A stretch of DNA of 64,000 bases from Falsihalocynthiibacter sp042445055 (GCF_042445055.1 NZ_CP170339.1:2294001-2358000); one strand, 5' to 3'. Counted from the first letter of the stretch, positions 53,615 to 63,513 are shown. Numbers and translations: made by a program. Notes: generated by a model from the sequence alone, not told the origin.

Positions 53615-55156
53615 ATGAGCGACGCCGATTTGGCCGATAAGAATTGGGGCCCCTTCGGACGACCGCTGTTTGACGATCCATCTGCGCGCGCTCTAAGCCG
53701 CGTAGGAGTCGTCGATGTCGGGTCAAACTCGGTCCGCATGGTTGTGTTTGACGGCGCGGCACGTAGCCCCGCCTATTTCTACAACGAAAAAATAATGTGC
53801 GGCCTTGGGGCTGGTCTTGGTGAAACGGGACGCCTGAACCCTGAAGGTCGCCAACGCGCCCTCGCCGCAATAAAACGTTTTCAGATGTTGGCGAAGGGGA
53901 TGAACATCGTACCGCTGACAGCCGTCGCCACGGCCGCGGTGCGTGAGGCGGAGGACGGCCCTGAGTTTCGGGAGGAGATAACTCGGGAGACTGGCCTCCG
54001 CCTATTTGTTATCGACGGCGCAGAAGAAGCGCGCCTCTCGGCCCAAGGTGTATTGCTCGGCTGGCCCACCGCTAAGGGGCTGGTGTGCGACATCGGCGGC
54101 TCTTCCATGGAGCTTGCAGAACTGACGTCAAAAGGTGTCGGGCATTGCGTTTCAAGTGATCTTGGCCCGCTAAAGCTCAAGGCCATCAAGGGCAAAGCCA
54201 ACCGCAAAAAGCACATCAAAGAAGTGATCGAGCGGCTGCATGCCTCCATGCCCAGCACGGACAAGCGCCTGTTCTTGGTTGGTGGTTCATGGCGTGCGAT
54301 TGCACGTATTGATATGGATCGTCGCGGCTATCCGCTCTCGGTGCTGCACGAATACCGCATGACACCGAAAGCCGTGATCGCGACCGCAAAATGGATCGCG
54401 GAAAACGACGTCACCGAACTGAGCGCCCGCACAGGGACGTCCGCCGAACGCATGGCGCTTGTGCCCCTTGCTTGTCAGGTCCTTAAGCAGTTGCTGCGCA
54501 CGTTCAAACCCAAGGAAATCGCGATCTCGAGTTACGGTATTCGCGAAGGGATGCTCTATGAGCAAATGCCCGAGAAACTGCGGCACCGCGACCCATTGAT
54601 TGAGGCCTGCCGCTTTGCAGAAGCCAAAGATGCGCGCTCGCCTGGTTTTGGCAAGGAGCTCTATGGCTTTGTTTTGCCGCTGTTCCGCAATTCATCTGAT
54701 GACACCAAGCGTTTGGTGAAGGCCGCGTGCCTCTTGCATGATGTCACATGGCGTGCCCACCCCGATTTCCGCGCAGAGGTCTGTTTCGATAACGCAACAC
54801 GGGCCAACTTGGGCGGATTAACACACCGCGAGCGGGTGTTTTTGGGCCTTGCCCTACTGCATCGCTATAAGAACAAGAGCGAAGGAACGCGATTTGAGCC
54901 ACTATTCGAGATGCTCTCGGCCACGCAGATGAAAGACGCTGAGGTTTTGGGCAAAGCCATGCGATTTGGCGCGATGTTCTGGGTGAAAAGCCCAAGCGAA
55001 GTCGGAAGCCTCAAGCATTACCCCAAGAAAAAGCTACTCGAACTGAACCTATTCGAAGGTGCGCAGGACTTGTTCGGAGAGGTTGCCTCGGCGCGGTTCA
55101 CATCCCTTGCCATCGCTCTTGAGGCCGAAACAAGCGTGCAGATCAAACAGAGCTAG
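53615..55156 (+). CDS. ppx: Exopolyphosphatase / guanosine pentaphosphatase (Ppx/GppA)
   Basis: 513 aa. ASKHA-type ATPase-fold motifs VGVVDVGSNSVRMVVFDG (from about residue 30) and CDIGGSSMEL, followed by a helical HD-like C-terminal region (about 320-500: RLVKAACLLHDVTWRAHPDF). Removes terminal phosphate from polyphosphate, or acts on pppGpp. AAGGAG lies 5 nt before the ATG at 53615, which decides the start. Last gene of hdaA-ppk-ppx; CTAG stop overlap with the next gene. Confidence 0.95.
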   Translation: MSDADLADKNWGPFGRPLFDDPSARALSRVGVVDVGSNSVRMVVFDGAARSPAYFYNEKIMCGLGAGLGETGRLNPEGRQRALAAIKRFQMLAKGMNIVPLTAVATAAVREAEDGPEFREEITRETGLRLFVIDGAEEARLSAQGVLLGWPTAKGLVCDIGGSSMELAELTSKGVGHCVSSDLGPLKLKAIKGKANRKKHIKEVIERLHASMPSTDKRLFLVGGSWRAIARIDMDRRGYPLSVLHEYRMTPKAVIATAKWIAENDVTELSARTGTSAERMALVPLACQVLKQLLRTFKPKEIAISSYGIREGMLYEQMPEKLRHRDPLIEACRFAEAKDARSPGFGKELYGFVLPLFRNSSDDTKRLVKAACLLHDVTWRAHPDFRAEVCFDNATRANLGGLTHRERVFLGLALLHRYKNKSEGTRFEPLFEMLSATQMKDAEVLGKAMRFGAMFWVKSPSEVGSLKHYPKKKLLELNLFEGAQDLFGEVASARFTSLAIALEAETSVQIKQS

Positions 55157-55467
55157 AGGTCAACTTCGCCTTCTTTCAGCGGCTTGTTACGTCGAATAAT
55201 GATATCGCCGTTGGGCAACATTTCAGGCGTGTCGTAGTTGCGGAAATCGTCGACCATACCCAGAAGATCCAGAATTTTAGGGCGCAGTTCCTCGCCTATT
55301 CCATTCAAATCATCAAGCGCTGGCCCGATTTCCGAGAATAGCTCCTGAAACAAAAGCTCCATACCCTCCTGCAAGAGGTCCGTTCCGGATCTCTCTGGCG
55401 GCTCTTGTGAAGCCACTGGAAACGCAAAGAAAATCGCGCCTGCAAGTGCAAAGATGTGCTGTTTCAT
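55153..55467 (-). CDS. Small secreted protein of unknown function
   Basis: 104 aa. Signal peptide 1-20 (HIFALAGAIFFAFPVAS), then a helical acidic segment (LLQEGMELLFQELFSEIGPA) and a short strand region (MLPNGDIIIRRNKPLKEGEV). No Cys, no lipobox. Short proteins of this kind are common in Rhodobacteraceae, sometimes mislabelled as ATPases; no nucleotide motif is present. Monocistronic; tail-to-tail with ppx. Confidence 0.85.
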   Translation of the reverse strand: MKQHIFALAGAIFFAFPVASQEPPERSGTDLLQEGMELLFQELFSEIGPALDDLNGIGEELRPKILDLLGMVDDFRNYDTPEMLPNGDIIIRRNKPLKEGEVDL

Positions 55468-55505
55468 AACGCTAGTATAGCCGAAATTTTACGATTCTAT
55501 AACTG

Positions 55506-56516
55506 TTAAAGGTCTATATCCAAAGAGACCGGAAAATGATCCGATGCCGTTAGCAACGCGTCCCGCAGCGGTGGCGTCTTATAAATCTCTGGATCGTCGA
55601 ACGGATGCCAGATGCGCCACTGCGGCTCAATTTTACGAAGACGGTTCGGCACCATGATGTAATCCAGCAGCGAACCAAAGAAGCGTTTCTTGTGGGCCAG
55701 ATAAAAGCGGGATGTGGTCGGAAGCGCTCCGAGGCGATTGCTTAGGCCAAGGCTTGCGTGTGGATCATATAGGCGCCGCTCGCCTTCCTCTCCCAATACG
55801 ATTTCGACACCCGAGCGCCCGAAGAGCTTTTCATACTCGTCCAGCCCCGGCCCGTCGTTAAAATCACCTAAGACGATCACATCCTCATCGAGGGCAAAAT
55901 GCTCATCCACCCGATGGCGCAGCCATATACACTGCGCCAGTTGCTTGCGGCGATTGGCAATTGCGATGCGTGCTTCCTCGACCTTGGACTTGGCGCCATA
56001 GGGGGCCTTGGACTTGGCGTGCACACCAATCAGGCGCACATCATTCCCGTTCTTGGTGCGAAGCGCGATTTCAAGTGGCGGCTTAGAAAATTCGATCTCG
56101 TCCTGCATCCCATCAACATCGATATCGAGGCGGAAAGCTTGATCGAATGGCGGCGAGATCGGAGCTTCACCGCCGCGCGGGCTGTGTTCTGCGGTAACGG
56201 TCTTGGGGTCGTACAGGAGCGCAATCTCTTGCTGGGTCGTGTTCCCATAGCCGACGACAACTTTGTTCGCTCGCAAGCCATAGCGTTCAGCGAAATTTTC
56301 CAGTGCGATCGTTGTCGAGCGCCTCGAACTGTTTTCAGGCGCTTCGATTATCATCACCGCATCGGCGTCTAGCGCGCGGAAAACAACGCCAAGCGCATCT
56401 ATCTGCTCTCGGCGTGATGTCTCGTAACGTTTCGAAGGGTGATCATCGTATAACAGATTGTCATCTTTACCAAAAAGCTCTGAAAACCACTCGGTATTAT
56501 ACGTCACCAAACGCAT
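55506..56516 (-). CDS. Endonuclease/exonuclease/phosphatase family protein
   Basis: 336 aa. EEP-fold motifs: LVTYNTEWF at the start, an acidic metal ligand in MIIEAPENSS, IGVHAKSK in the middle, LGDFNDGPG and the C-terminal TASDHFPVSLDI with the catalytic DH pair. Could cut phosphodiester or phosphoester bonds; substrate unknown. The ATG overlaps the TAA of the TerB-DnaJ gene by one base, so the two are coupled. Confidence 0.92.
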   Translation of the reverse strand: MRLVTYNTEWFSELFGKDDNLLYDDHPSKRYETSRREQIDALGVVFRALDADAVMIIEAPENSSRRSTTIALENFAERYGLRANKVVVGYGNTTQQEIALLYDPKTVTAEHSPRGGEAPISPPFDQAFRLDIDVDGMQDEIEFSKPPLEIALRTKNGNDVRLIGVHAKSKAPYGAKSKVEEARIAIANRRKQLAQCIWLRHRVDEHFALDEDVIVLGDFNDGPGLDEYEKLFGRSGVEIVLGEEGERRLYDPHASLGLSNRLGALPTTSRFYLAHKKRFFGSLLDYIMVPNRLRKIEPQWRIWHPFDDPEIYKTPPLRDALLTASDHFPVSLDIDL

Positions 56517-57196
56517 TATGCCGCGTCCACTTTTAGCTCTTCCCAAGCGCGATTAATCGCGATCAGGCGTCTTTCAGCGAGCTTGATTGCCTCAGGGGGA
56601 ACCCCGCGGGCGGCCATTCGGTCAGGGTGGGTTTCACGCACCAATTTGCGCCACGCCGCGCGGATTTCTTGTGGTGTCGATGATGGCGAAACGCCGAGAA
56701 CCTCATAGGGGTCCGGCTCTGCATCAGGTACAAAACGCGCGCGCAAACTCTTGAATTCGCGCGGCGGAATATCGAAAATCTCAGCGACTTCCAGAAGGAA
56801 CGCATCTTCGGCAGGATGATAAACCCCATCAGCAACCGCGATATAAAACAGCCCCTCCATCAAGTCCGAGAGTGCGTCGTGATTATTGCGAAACATGCGC
56901 TTAATGCGGCGGGCGTAATCCTCGAAACCGGCCGTATCCGTACGCGCAAGATTAAATACGCGCGCGGCGTTGGCTTCGTCGGTTTGCTCGATATGAAACA
57001 CCTCGCGAAAGGCCGTCACCTCATCCTTGGTGACCTGTCCGTCAGCCTTGGCCATTTTCGCCCCGAGCGCAATTACAGCAATCGTAAAACCAATGCTCCG
57101 CTCGGGCGGAGCACTAAGGCGATCAAACACCGCCGAGAGGCTTTCACCTTGGGACAAAGCCGACAATGCATCGGCAATACGGGACCAAATCGACAT
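56516..57196 (-). CDS. TerB-DnaJ domain protein (DjlA-like)
   Basis: 226 aa: N-terminal TerB-like domain (about 30-150, VIALGAKMAKADGQVTKDEV and IAVADGVYHPAEDA) and a C-terminal J domain (about 160-226, DPYEVLGVSPSSTPQEIRAA with the HPD tripeptide). Same layout as the cytosolic part of DjlA, but without the N-terminal membrane anchor. A co-chaperone for DnaK. Coupled to the EEP-family gene. Confidence 0.93.
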   Translation of the reverse strand: MSIWSRIADALSALSQGESLSAVFDRLSAPPERSIGFTIAVIALGAKMAKADGQVTKDEVTAFREVFHIEQTDEANAARVFNLARTDTAGFEDYARRIKRMFRNNHDALSDLMEGLFYIAVADGVYHPAEDAFLLEVAEIFDIPPREFKSLRARFVPDAEPDPYEVLGVSPSSTPQEIRAAWRKLVRETHPDRMAARGVPPEAIKLAERRLIAINRAWEELKVDAA

Positions 57197-57234
57197 AAAA
57201 CAAACCTAACAGCGCAACCGTAAAATGTCAGTTG

Positions 57235-57720
57235 TTAAAGTCTCTTTTGCATAAGAACAAGGTCGAACCAACGCCCGAATTTATGCCCGACTTCGGGCAG
57301 GCGCGTGTATTCAACATACCCCATCGCCGCATGAAAGCGGATCGCATTGGCGTTCTCGCCCGATACCCCCGCGATCATTGAGTGCATTTCGCGTGTTCGG
57401 GCGTGGCTTTCAACGGCTTCGAGCAAGTGGCGGCCAACGCCTCGACCCCGCGCAGCAGGCGCCAAGATAATTGTGTGTTCGACCGTAAACCGATATCCCA
57501 CTCCTCCACGAAATTGCCCGTAGGTCGCAAATCCAAGGAGGTTAGTACCCTCAACGGCGATCAAGAACGGCTCGGCGTTTGCGGCTTTCTGCGTAAGCGT
57601 TTCTTGAACATCCTGCGGGGATTTTTCCTGAGAGTTAAAGGTAAAAATGCTCTCACGGATAACGGGATTCCAGATATCGAGGATCGCGGGAATATCATCC
57701 GCCGTTGCTTCACGGATCAT
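57235..57720 (-). CDS. GNAT-family N-acetyltransferase
   Basis: 161 aa. Starts MIREATADDIPAILDIWNPV and has the acetyl-CoA loop APAARGRGVGRHLLEA (about residues 90-105); overall like the phosphinothricin/methionine-sulfone acetyltransferases. Acceptor not predictable. Its ATG overlaps the stop of the upstream VOC gene by 4 nt. Confidence 0.92.
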   Translation of the reverse strand: MIREATADDIPAILDIWNPVIRESIFTFNSQEKSPQDVQETLTQKAANAEPFLIAVEGTNLLGFATYGQFRGGVGYRFTVEHTIILAPAARGRGVGRHLLEAVESHARTREMHSMIAGVSGENANAIRFHAAMGYVEYTRLPEVGHKFGRWFDLVLMQKRL

Positions 57721-58337
57721 CTCAGAACCTTTGTGCCGCTAGGGGTTGCTAACTCAAGCTCGAACCCTACCTCGCCTTTTACAAACTCGGCGAGCTTATC
57801 CCCGCCCAATGGTTCGAGCGCTGCGGCACAGGCGGCGGCATCGGGGTTAAACACGCGCAGGCTCTTTAGGCGCACGTCGGTATCATCCAATAGTGGTGCA
57901 GGATGGGCATCGCCATGCCACTGAATAAGCGCGGGAAAACCGCCCGAGAACGGCAGCTTTCCGTCCTTTGGCACCGCCATGTCCCACCGAAATGCGTTGC
58001 GCTCAAACGCCATCGGTTCACCAGTATTCGCAGGCGACTTGGCCAAACAACCACTAAGATCACCGGTGCGGCAGATCCAGTTGGTTACGCGCGGTGTGCC
58101 CGCAAAACCATCAAGATCAAACCATCGCGGGTAGTTGGGCGACGTGGCATCTGGATCAATCGCGATAACCTCGAGATAGATACTCGGACCAAGAGAAAGC
58201 AGGCGGTTATGCGTCCCCATCTTAGGATGGTAACCAATCGCGCCCATTTTGACGCCGAGCGTATCTTCGACATATGCAACGCCATCGGCAAGGCGCGCGC
58301 AGGAAATGGCGAAATGGTCAATTTCGAGGTTCGGCAT
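57717..58337 (-). CDS. VOC-superfamily protein (Glyoxalase_3-like)
   Basis: 206 aa: two VOC modules (LEIDHFAISCARLADGVAYV at the start, GDAHPAPLLDDTDVRLKSLR in the second half). His6 and the GTHNRLLSLG strand fit the glyoxalase-like domain 3 family, of unknown substrate. Starts 8 nt after the scpA stop and overlaps the acetyltransferase by 4 nt: a scpA-VOC-GNAT operon. Confidence 0.88.
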   Translation of the reverse strand: MPNLEIDHFAISCARLADGVAYVEDTLGVKMGAIGYHPKMGTHNRLLSLGPSIYLEVIAIDPDATSPNYPRWFDLDGFAGTPRVTNWICRTGDLSGCLAKSPANTGEPMAFERNAFRWDMAVPKDGKLPFSGGFPALIQWHGDAHPAPLLDDTDVRLKSLRVFNPDAAACAAALEPLGGDKLAEFVKGEVGFELELATPSGTKVLR

Positions 58338-58345
58338 CTTGCGTC

Positions 58346-60484
58346 CTAGGTGCTTTTCGACGAAGGGTGGATTATCTCTAGGATTTTCTGCGCGGCTTGT
58401 GGAATATTCGTTCCGGGTCCAAAAATCGCCTTCACGCCAGCTTTATAGAGATAGTCATAGTCCTGCTGTGGAATAACGCCTCCGCAGATAACAATAATAT
58501 CCTCGGCACCTTGCGCCTTCAGAGCGGCCACCAGTTTAGGGGCAAGTGTTTTGTGGCCTGCTGCTTGGCTGGATATCCCGACGATATGCACGTCATTGTC
58601 GATGGCATCCTGCGCCGCTTCTTCTGGCGTTTGAAACAACGGGCCGACATCAACGTCAAACCCGATATCCGCAAAGGCCGTAGCGATGACCTTGGCGCCG
58701 CGATCATGCCCGTCCTGCCCCATTTTCACAACGAGCATACGCGGGCGGCGACCCTCCTCTTGTGCGAACTCCTCGACTGATTTCTGAATGGCCTCAAAGC
58801 CCTCATCCCCTTCGTAGGCCGCGCCATAGACCCCTGCGAGGGTTTTGATCTCGGCGCGATGGCGACCGAATGCTTTCTCCATTGCCATTGACATTTCTCC
58901 TACCGTGGCGCGCGCGCGAGCGGCCTCAACGGCCAGCGCGAGCAGATTTCCGTCACCTGATTTCGCCCCCTGCTCAAGCGCCGCGAGGGCGCCTTCACAT
59001 GCGGCGGCATCCCTGCTTGCGCGGATACTGGCAAGCTGCGCCACCTGCCCTTCGCGAACAGCGACATTATCGACATCAAGGATTTCGATCTCGTCCTCTT
59101 GGTCCAGACGGAACTTATTGACGCCAACGATAACTTCATCGCCACGATCAACGGCGGCCTGACGGCGGGCGGCGGCTTCTTCGATCTTGAGTTTGGGCAT
59201 GCCCGTTGCGACGGCTTTGGTCATTCCGCCCAACTCGTCGATTTCCTCAATCAACTTCCACGCTTCGTCCGCCAGATCAGAAGTCAGTTTTTCAACATAA
59301 TAAGAGCCCGCAAGCGGATCGACCACATTCGTGACGCCGGTTTCATTCTGAAGAATAAGCTGTGTATTACGCGCAATGCGGGACGAAAAATCTGTCGGGA
59401 GCGCGATAGCTTCGTCGAAACTGTTGGTGTGCAGAGACTGCGTACCGCCAAGCACCGCGCTCATGGCCTCATAGGCTGTTCGCACGATGTTATTGTAAGG
59501 ATCTTGCTCCTGAAGGCTCACTCCAGAAGTCTGGCAGTGTGTGCGCAGCATCAGCGAGTTGGGCTTCTTGGGCGCGAACTCGGACATAATTTTATGCCAA
59601 AGGAATCGGGCCGCGCGCAGCTTGGCCGCCTCCATAAAGAAGTTCATACCAATCGCGAAGAAAAACGACAGTCGCGGGGCAAAATCATCGACATCCAAGC
59701 CCTTGGCGATTGCGGCCTTCACGTATTCCTTGCCGTCCGCCAGGGTAAACGCAAGCTCCTGCACAAGGTTCGCGCCTGCTTCCTGCATGTGATAACCCGA
59801 AATCGAAATCGAGTTGAACTTGGGCATTTCGCGGCTGGTGTAATCAATGATGTCACTGACAATTCGCATGCTGGGTTCGGGTGGATAAATATAGGTATTG
59901 CGCACCATGAACTCTTTAAGAATGTCATTCTGGATGGTTCCAGAAAGCGCGCTGCGGTCTACGCCCTGCTCTTCTCCGGCGACGATAAAGCTCGCCAAAA
60001 TCGGGATAACCGCTCCGTTCATTGTCATGGACACGCTGACCTGATCAAGCGCGATCCCGTCGAACAGAACCTTCATATCTTCAACGGAATCTATGGCTAC
60101 GCCCGCTTTGCCCACGTCACCTTCGACGCGCGGATGGTCGCTGTCATATCCGCGATGCGTGGCCAAATCGAAGGCAACGGACACACCCTGCTGCCCCGCG
60201 GCCAATGCCTTGCGGTAGAATGCGTTACTTTCCTGGGCCGTCGAAAAACCCGCATACTGACGGATCGTCCATGGGCGGCCAGCATACATTGTCGCGCGTG
60301 GGCCGCGGGTAAATGGCGCCTGCCCTGGCATGCCGCCAAGATGCTCCAGACCCTCAGTATCCGCGCCGGTGTAGACGGGCTTAACATCGATCCCTTCGGG
60401 TGTGTGCCACGTCAATTCGTCCACAGAACGACCGCGCAATTCCTTCGCAGCGAGATCCGACCACGTCTTCTTGTCATCTGTCAT
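58346..60484 (-). CDS. scpA: Methylmalonyl-CoA mutase
   Basis: 712 aa. Adenosylcobalamin enzyme that isomerises (R)-methylmalonyl-CoA to succinyl-CoA. N-terminal TIM barrel with GRPWTIRQYAGFSTAQESNA, and a C-terminal B12-binding domain with the cobalamin-ligand motif MGQDGHDRG (D-x-H-x-x-G). Single-subunit form. Together with pccA it belongs to propionyl-CoA assimilation, needed for propionate, odd-chain acids and the ethylmalonyl-CoA route. Divergent from the DUF4174 gene. Confidence 0.97.
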   Translation of the reverse strand: MTDDKKTWSDLAAKELRGRSVDELTWHTPEGIDVKPVYTGADTEGLEHLGGMPGQAPFTRGPRATMYAGRPWTIRQYAGFSTAQESNAFYRKALAAGQQGVSVAFDLATHRGYDSDHPRVEGDVGKAGVAIDSVEDMKVLFDGIALDQVSVSMTMNGAVIPILASFIVAGEEQGVDRSALSGTIQNDILKEFMVRNTYIYPPEPSMRIVSDIIDYTSREMPKFNSISISGYHMQEAGANLVQELAFTLADGKEYVKAAIAKGLDVDDFAPRLSFFFAIGMNFFMEAAKLRAARFLWHKIMSEFAPKKPNSLMLRTHCQTSGVSLQEQDPYNNIVRTAYEAMSAVLGGTQSLHTNSFDEAIALPTDFSSRIARNTQLILQNETGVTNVVDPLAGSYYVEKLTSDLADEAWKLIEEIDELGGMTKAVATGMPKLKIEEAAARRQAAVDRGDEVIVGVNKFRLDQEDEIEILDVDNVAVREGQVAQLASIRASRDAAACEGALAALEQGAKSGDGNLLALAVEAARARATVGEMSMAMEKAFGRHRAEIKTLAGVYGAAYEGDEGFEAIQKSVEEFAQEEGRRPRMLVVKMGQDGHDRGAKVIATAFADIGFDVDVGPLFQTPEEAAQDAIDNDVHIVGISSQAAGHKTLAPKLVAALKAQGAEDIIVICGGVIPQQDYDYLYKAGVKAIFGPGTNIPQAAQKILEIIHPSSKST

Positions 60485-60624
60485 TCAAGTGTCCTCCATT
60501 ATGCGCACGACCTACCCAAATCAGGGATGGCGATAACCGGTGATAAAAACCGTGTGTATCCGCCGCCTTCCCCTGTGCAAATCCACATTGGGTGCCTATA
60601 TTCAATAAGAACGGAAAGGCATGT

Positions 60625-61077
60625 ATGCGATTTTTAATTTTGATTTTCATAGGGATATTCGGGGCGTCCTCGGCCACCATGGCCCAAGACGCACCGCCCT
60701 TTGTTCCGATTCCCGCACAGGATGTTACGCTGGACGAATTCACGTGGAACGCGCGTCCCGTGCTGTTATTTGCGGGCCATCCCCAAGATCCCCAGATCCT
60801 GCGACAGTTGGAGCTCTTGGCCGAACAATGGCCTGCGCTCGCGGAGCGTGATGTTGTTGTGATCGTCGATACGGATCCAAACTCCGAGAGTGACGCCCGC
60901 CTCCAGATTCGCCCGCATGGTTTCATGATGGTCTTGTTGTCGAAGGACGGCAAAGTCGCCCAACGCAAGCCCCACCCATGGAGCGCCCGAGAGTTAATTC
61001 GCGCGATTGATAAGATGCCGCTGCGTATCCAAGAAGAGAAAGAGCGCCGCTTTCTCAACCCGAGACCTATAGAATAG
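60625..61077 (+). CDS. DUF4174 secreted protein
   Basis: 150 aa with a signal peptide (residues 1-20, ending ATMAQ) and a thioredoxin-like body without a CxxC (VLLFAGHPQDPQILRQLELL, then GFMMVLLSKDGKVAQR), matching DUF4174. Periplasmic or membrane-released; function unknown. The ATG at 60625 is chosen over an in-frame start 33 nt upstream because it starts the signal peptide and has GGAAAGG in front. Confidence 0.88.
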   Translation: MRFLILIFIGIFGASSATMAQDAPPFVPIPAQDVTLDEFTWNARPVLLFAGHPQDPQILRQLELLAEQWPALAERDVVVIVDTDPNSESDARLQIRPHGFMMVLLSKDGKVAQRKPHPWSARELIRAIDKMPLRIQEEKERRFLNPRPIE

Positions 61078-61089
61078 GCGCGCCGCACC

Positions 61090-63090
61090 CTACTCGAACT
61101 CCATAATCACGTCATCCACAGCAAGGCTATCGCCCTTGGCGGCGTTGATTTTGGTGACTACGGCGGTTTTCTCGGCCCGCAAGATGTTCTCCATCTTCAT
61201 TGCCTCAACCGTGCAGAGCGCTTGCCCTTCGTGAACTTTGTCACCCTCGCTTACGTTCACAGAAACAATCAGGCCCGGCATCGGACAAAGCAGCAACCGC
61301 GATGTATCTGGAGCCAATTTCTCAGGCATAAGTTGCGCAAGCTCTGCTTGACGGGGCGTGCGAATACGCAATTTCAGATCGGCTCCGCGGCTGCGGATCC
61401 GGAAGCCGGACGTGATCTTGTCCACTTTCAGGATCAGTTCGCTTCCATTGATAGTGAGGCGTGCAAGGCTATCGCCCGGTCTCCAGTCACTTTCGACGCG
61501 CAGGGTTTCACCATCACCGAATGTCACATCCGCGCCTTTGGGGTCGGCAGAGATTGAGACGGGATAGTGATACTCCCCCGCCTGAACGACCCATTCCTGA
61601 CCGACGGTACGTTCGTGATTGTCCATCCGCCCCGATACCCGAGTGCGTCTGATTTCGGCCACCCGATACATCGCACATGTTGCCGCCGCGATCTGACGAA
61701 GTGCGGCCTCGTCCAGTTCGACACCATGAAAGCCATCTGGGTACTCTTCTTCGATGAAAGCGGTTGTGATATCGCCCGAAACGAATTTCGGATGATCCAT
61801 CACTGCCGCTAGAAACGGAAGGTTATGCCCGATTCCCTCGACCTCAAAACTATCAAGCGCGACGCGCATCGCCTCGACTGCTGCATCGCGGGTTGGCGCC
61901 CACGTACAGAGCTTCGCAATCATCGGGTCGTAGTACATGCTGATCTCGCCGCCCTCATAAACGCCCGTATCATTGCGAACGATTACGGCGTCTTGGGATA
62001 CCTCGGCGGGTGGCCGATAGCGGCTTAGACGTCCAATCGCAGGAAGGAAACCACGATATGGATCCTCCGCGTATAGCCTGCTCTCAATTGCCCAGCCGTC
62101 ACGCTTTACGTCACTCTGCGCAAGGGTCAGTGCCTCGCCGTAAGCAACACGGATCATCTGCTCAACAAGGTCTACACCCGTAATAAGTTCGGTAACGGGA
62201 TGCTCCACCTGAAGGCGGGTGTTCATTTCGAGGAAATAGAAATTGCGTTCGCCGTCGACGATAAACTCGACGGTACCTGCGCTTGTATATCCCACGGCCT
62301 GCGCTAGCGCGACCGACTGCGCCCCCATCGCGGCGCGTGTCTCCTCGTCAAGGAACGGGCTCGGCGCCTCTTCGATGACCTTCTGATTGCGACGCTGAAT
62401 CGAACATTCCCGCTCATTCAGATAGATAGCATTCCCATGACTATCTGCGAGCACCTGAATTTCGATGTGACGCGGCTGTGTTACGAATTTCTCGATGAAA
62501 ATGCGATCATCACCAAAGCTGTTGGCGGCCTCGTTCTTGCTGGACTGAAAACCCTCTCGCGCTTCTTGATCGTTCCACGCGATGCGCATCCCTTTACCGC
62601 CGCCGCCCGCACTGGCCTTAATCATCACGGGATAGCCGACCTCATTTGAAATCTTCACGGCCTCATCAGCGTCAGCGATCAGCCCCATGTACCCCGGAAC
62701 GGTCGAAACACCTGCTTCTTGGGCGATTTTCTTACTGGTGATCTTGTCGCCCATACTCTCGATCGCACCCGCAGGTGGGCCGATAAAGGCAACGCCGATT
62801 TCCGCCAGTGCTTCGGCAAACAACTTGTTTTCGCTTAAGAAACCATAACCCGGATGCACGGCATCCGCGCCTGTTTCTTTTACAGCCGCAATAACCTTGT
62901 CGATGACAATATACGACTGATTTGCGGGCGCAGGACCGATATGAACGGCCTCATCTGCCATCTGAACATGAAGCGCGCGACGGTCGGCATCAGAGTAAAT
63001 CGCAACCGTTTTGATCCCCATTGCCCGTGCTGTTTTGATAACACGACAGGCGATTTCACCACGGTTTGCTATGAGGATTTTCTTGAACAT
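61090..63090 (-). CDS. pccA: Propionyl-CoA (acetyl-CoA) carboxylase, biotin-containing alpha subunit
   Basis: 666 aa. Biotin carboxylase part (1-450: FKKILIANRGEIACRVIKTA at the start, ATP-grasp GGGGKGMRI, CSIQRRNQKVIEEAPSP), a linker domain (about 460-590) and a C-terminal biotinyl domain with the biotin-Lys in EAMKMEN. With a beta subunit expected just outside the window it makes methylmalonyl-CoA for ScpA. Downstream end is 12 nt from the DUF4174 gene stop. Confidence 0.96.
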   Translation of the reverse strand: MFKKILIANRGEIACRVIKTARAMGIKTVAIYSDADRRALHVQMADEAVHIGPAPANQSYIVIDKVIAAVKETGADAVHPGYGFLSENKLFAEALAEIGVAFIGPPAGAIESMGDKITSKKIAQEAGVSTVPGYMGLIADADEAVKISNEVGYPVMIKASAGGGGKGMRIAWNDQEAREGFQSSKNEAANSFGDDRIFIEKFVTQPRHIEIQVLADSHGNAIYLNERECSIQRRNQKVIEEAPSPFLDEETRAAMGAQSVALAQAVGYTSAGTVEFIVDGERNFYFLEMNTRLQVEHPVTELITGVDLVEQMIRVAYGEALTLAQSDVKRDGWAIESRLYAEDPYRGFLPAIGRLSRYRPPAEVSQDAVIVRNDTGVYEGGEISMYYDPMIAKLCTWAPTRDAAVEAMRVALDSFEVEGIGHNLPFLAAVMDHPKFVSGDITTAFIEEEYPDGFHGVELDEAALRQIAAATCAMYRVAEIRRTRVSGRMDNHERTVGQEWVVQAGEYHYPVSISADPKGADVTFGDGETLRVESDWRPGDSLARLTINGSELILKVDKITSGFRIRSRGADLKLRIRTPRQAELAQLMPEKLAPDTSRLLLCPMPGLIVSVNVSEGDKVHEGQALCTVEAMKMENILRAEKTAVVTKINAAKGDSLAVDDVIMEFE

Positions 63091-63220
63091 CGGTTTTCCC
63101 TATTCCTAGCCGTTCTAATTGGCCGCAGCCATTGCAGACCACGGCGAAACGCCAAAAACACCACCCGAGCGCATGTCGGGCAGTGTGAATTTCATCTGAG
63201 TTTTTGAGGAGGCTAGCGCG

Positions 63221-63418
63221 CTAGCAAAGTCCCGCGTCACGGCAAAGCGCGCCACCAGCGGCCCCCAATGCTGCGCCACCAACGACGCTTCCGCCTGCGG
63301 CACCTGCAACGAGACCGCCCGCGACCGCCCCAGCGCCCGCGCGCTGTGCATCACTATGGAAGCACCCTGCCAAAGCTGTGACAAAGATAAGTGGAAGTAT
63401 GATTTTTGGACTGCGCAA
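63221..63418 (-). CDS. Small glycine-zipper lipoprotein
   Basis: 65 aa. Signal peptide with lipobox LAGC (Cys19), followed by a Gly/Ala-rich zipper (GAGAVAGGLVAGAAGGSVVG) that can insert in or span a membrane, and two Cys near the C terminus (CRDAGLC). Resembles small YMGG/glycine-zipper lipoproteins of the outer membrane. It lies 130 nt upstream of pccA on the same strand. Confidence 0.8.
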   Translation of the reverse strand: MRSPKIILPLIFVTALAGCFHSDAQRAGAGAVAGGLVAGAAGGSVVGGAALGAAGGALCRDAGLC

Positions 63419-63513
63419 GATGATTGCCCTCGTTCGTTTCGTGTTTTTGTGGAGTTTAGGTTTTTGGCTTGGCCACCATTCCGACCTGCCCGTAGTGCAG
63501 TTGCGTTAGTCCC

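Noticed and set aside
59099..60637. 512-codon open frame on the plus strand opposite scpA
   Set aside because: It lies wholly antisense to a full-length methylmalonyl-CoA mutase, has no family features, and arises from the codon bias of the real gene.
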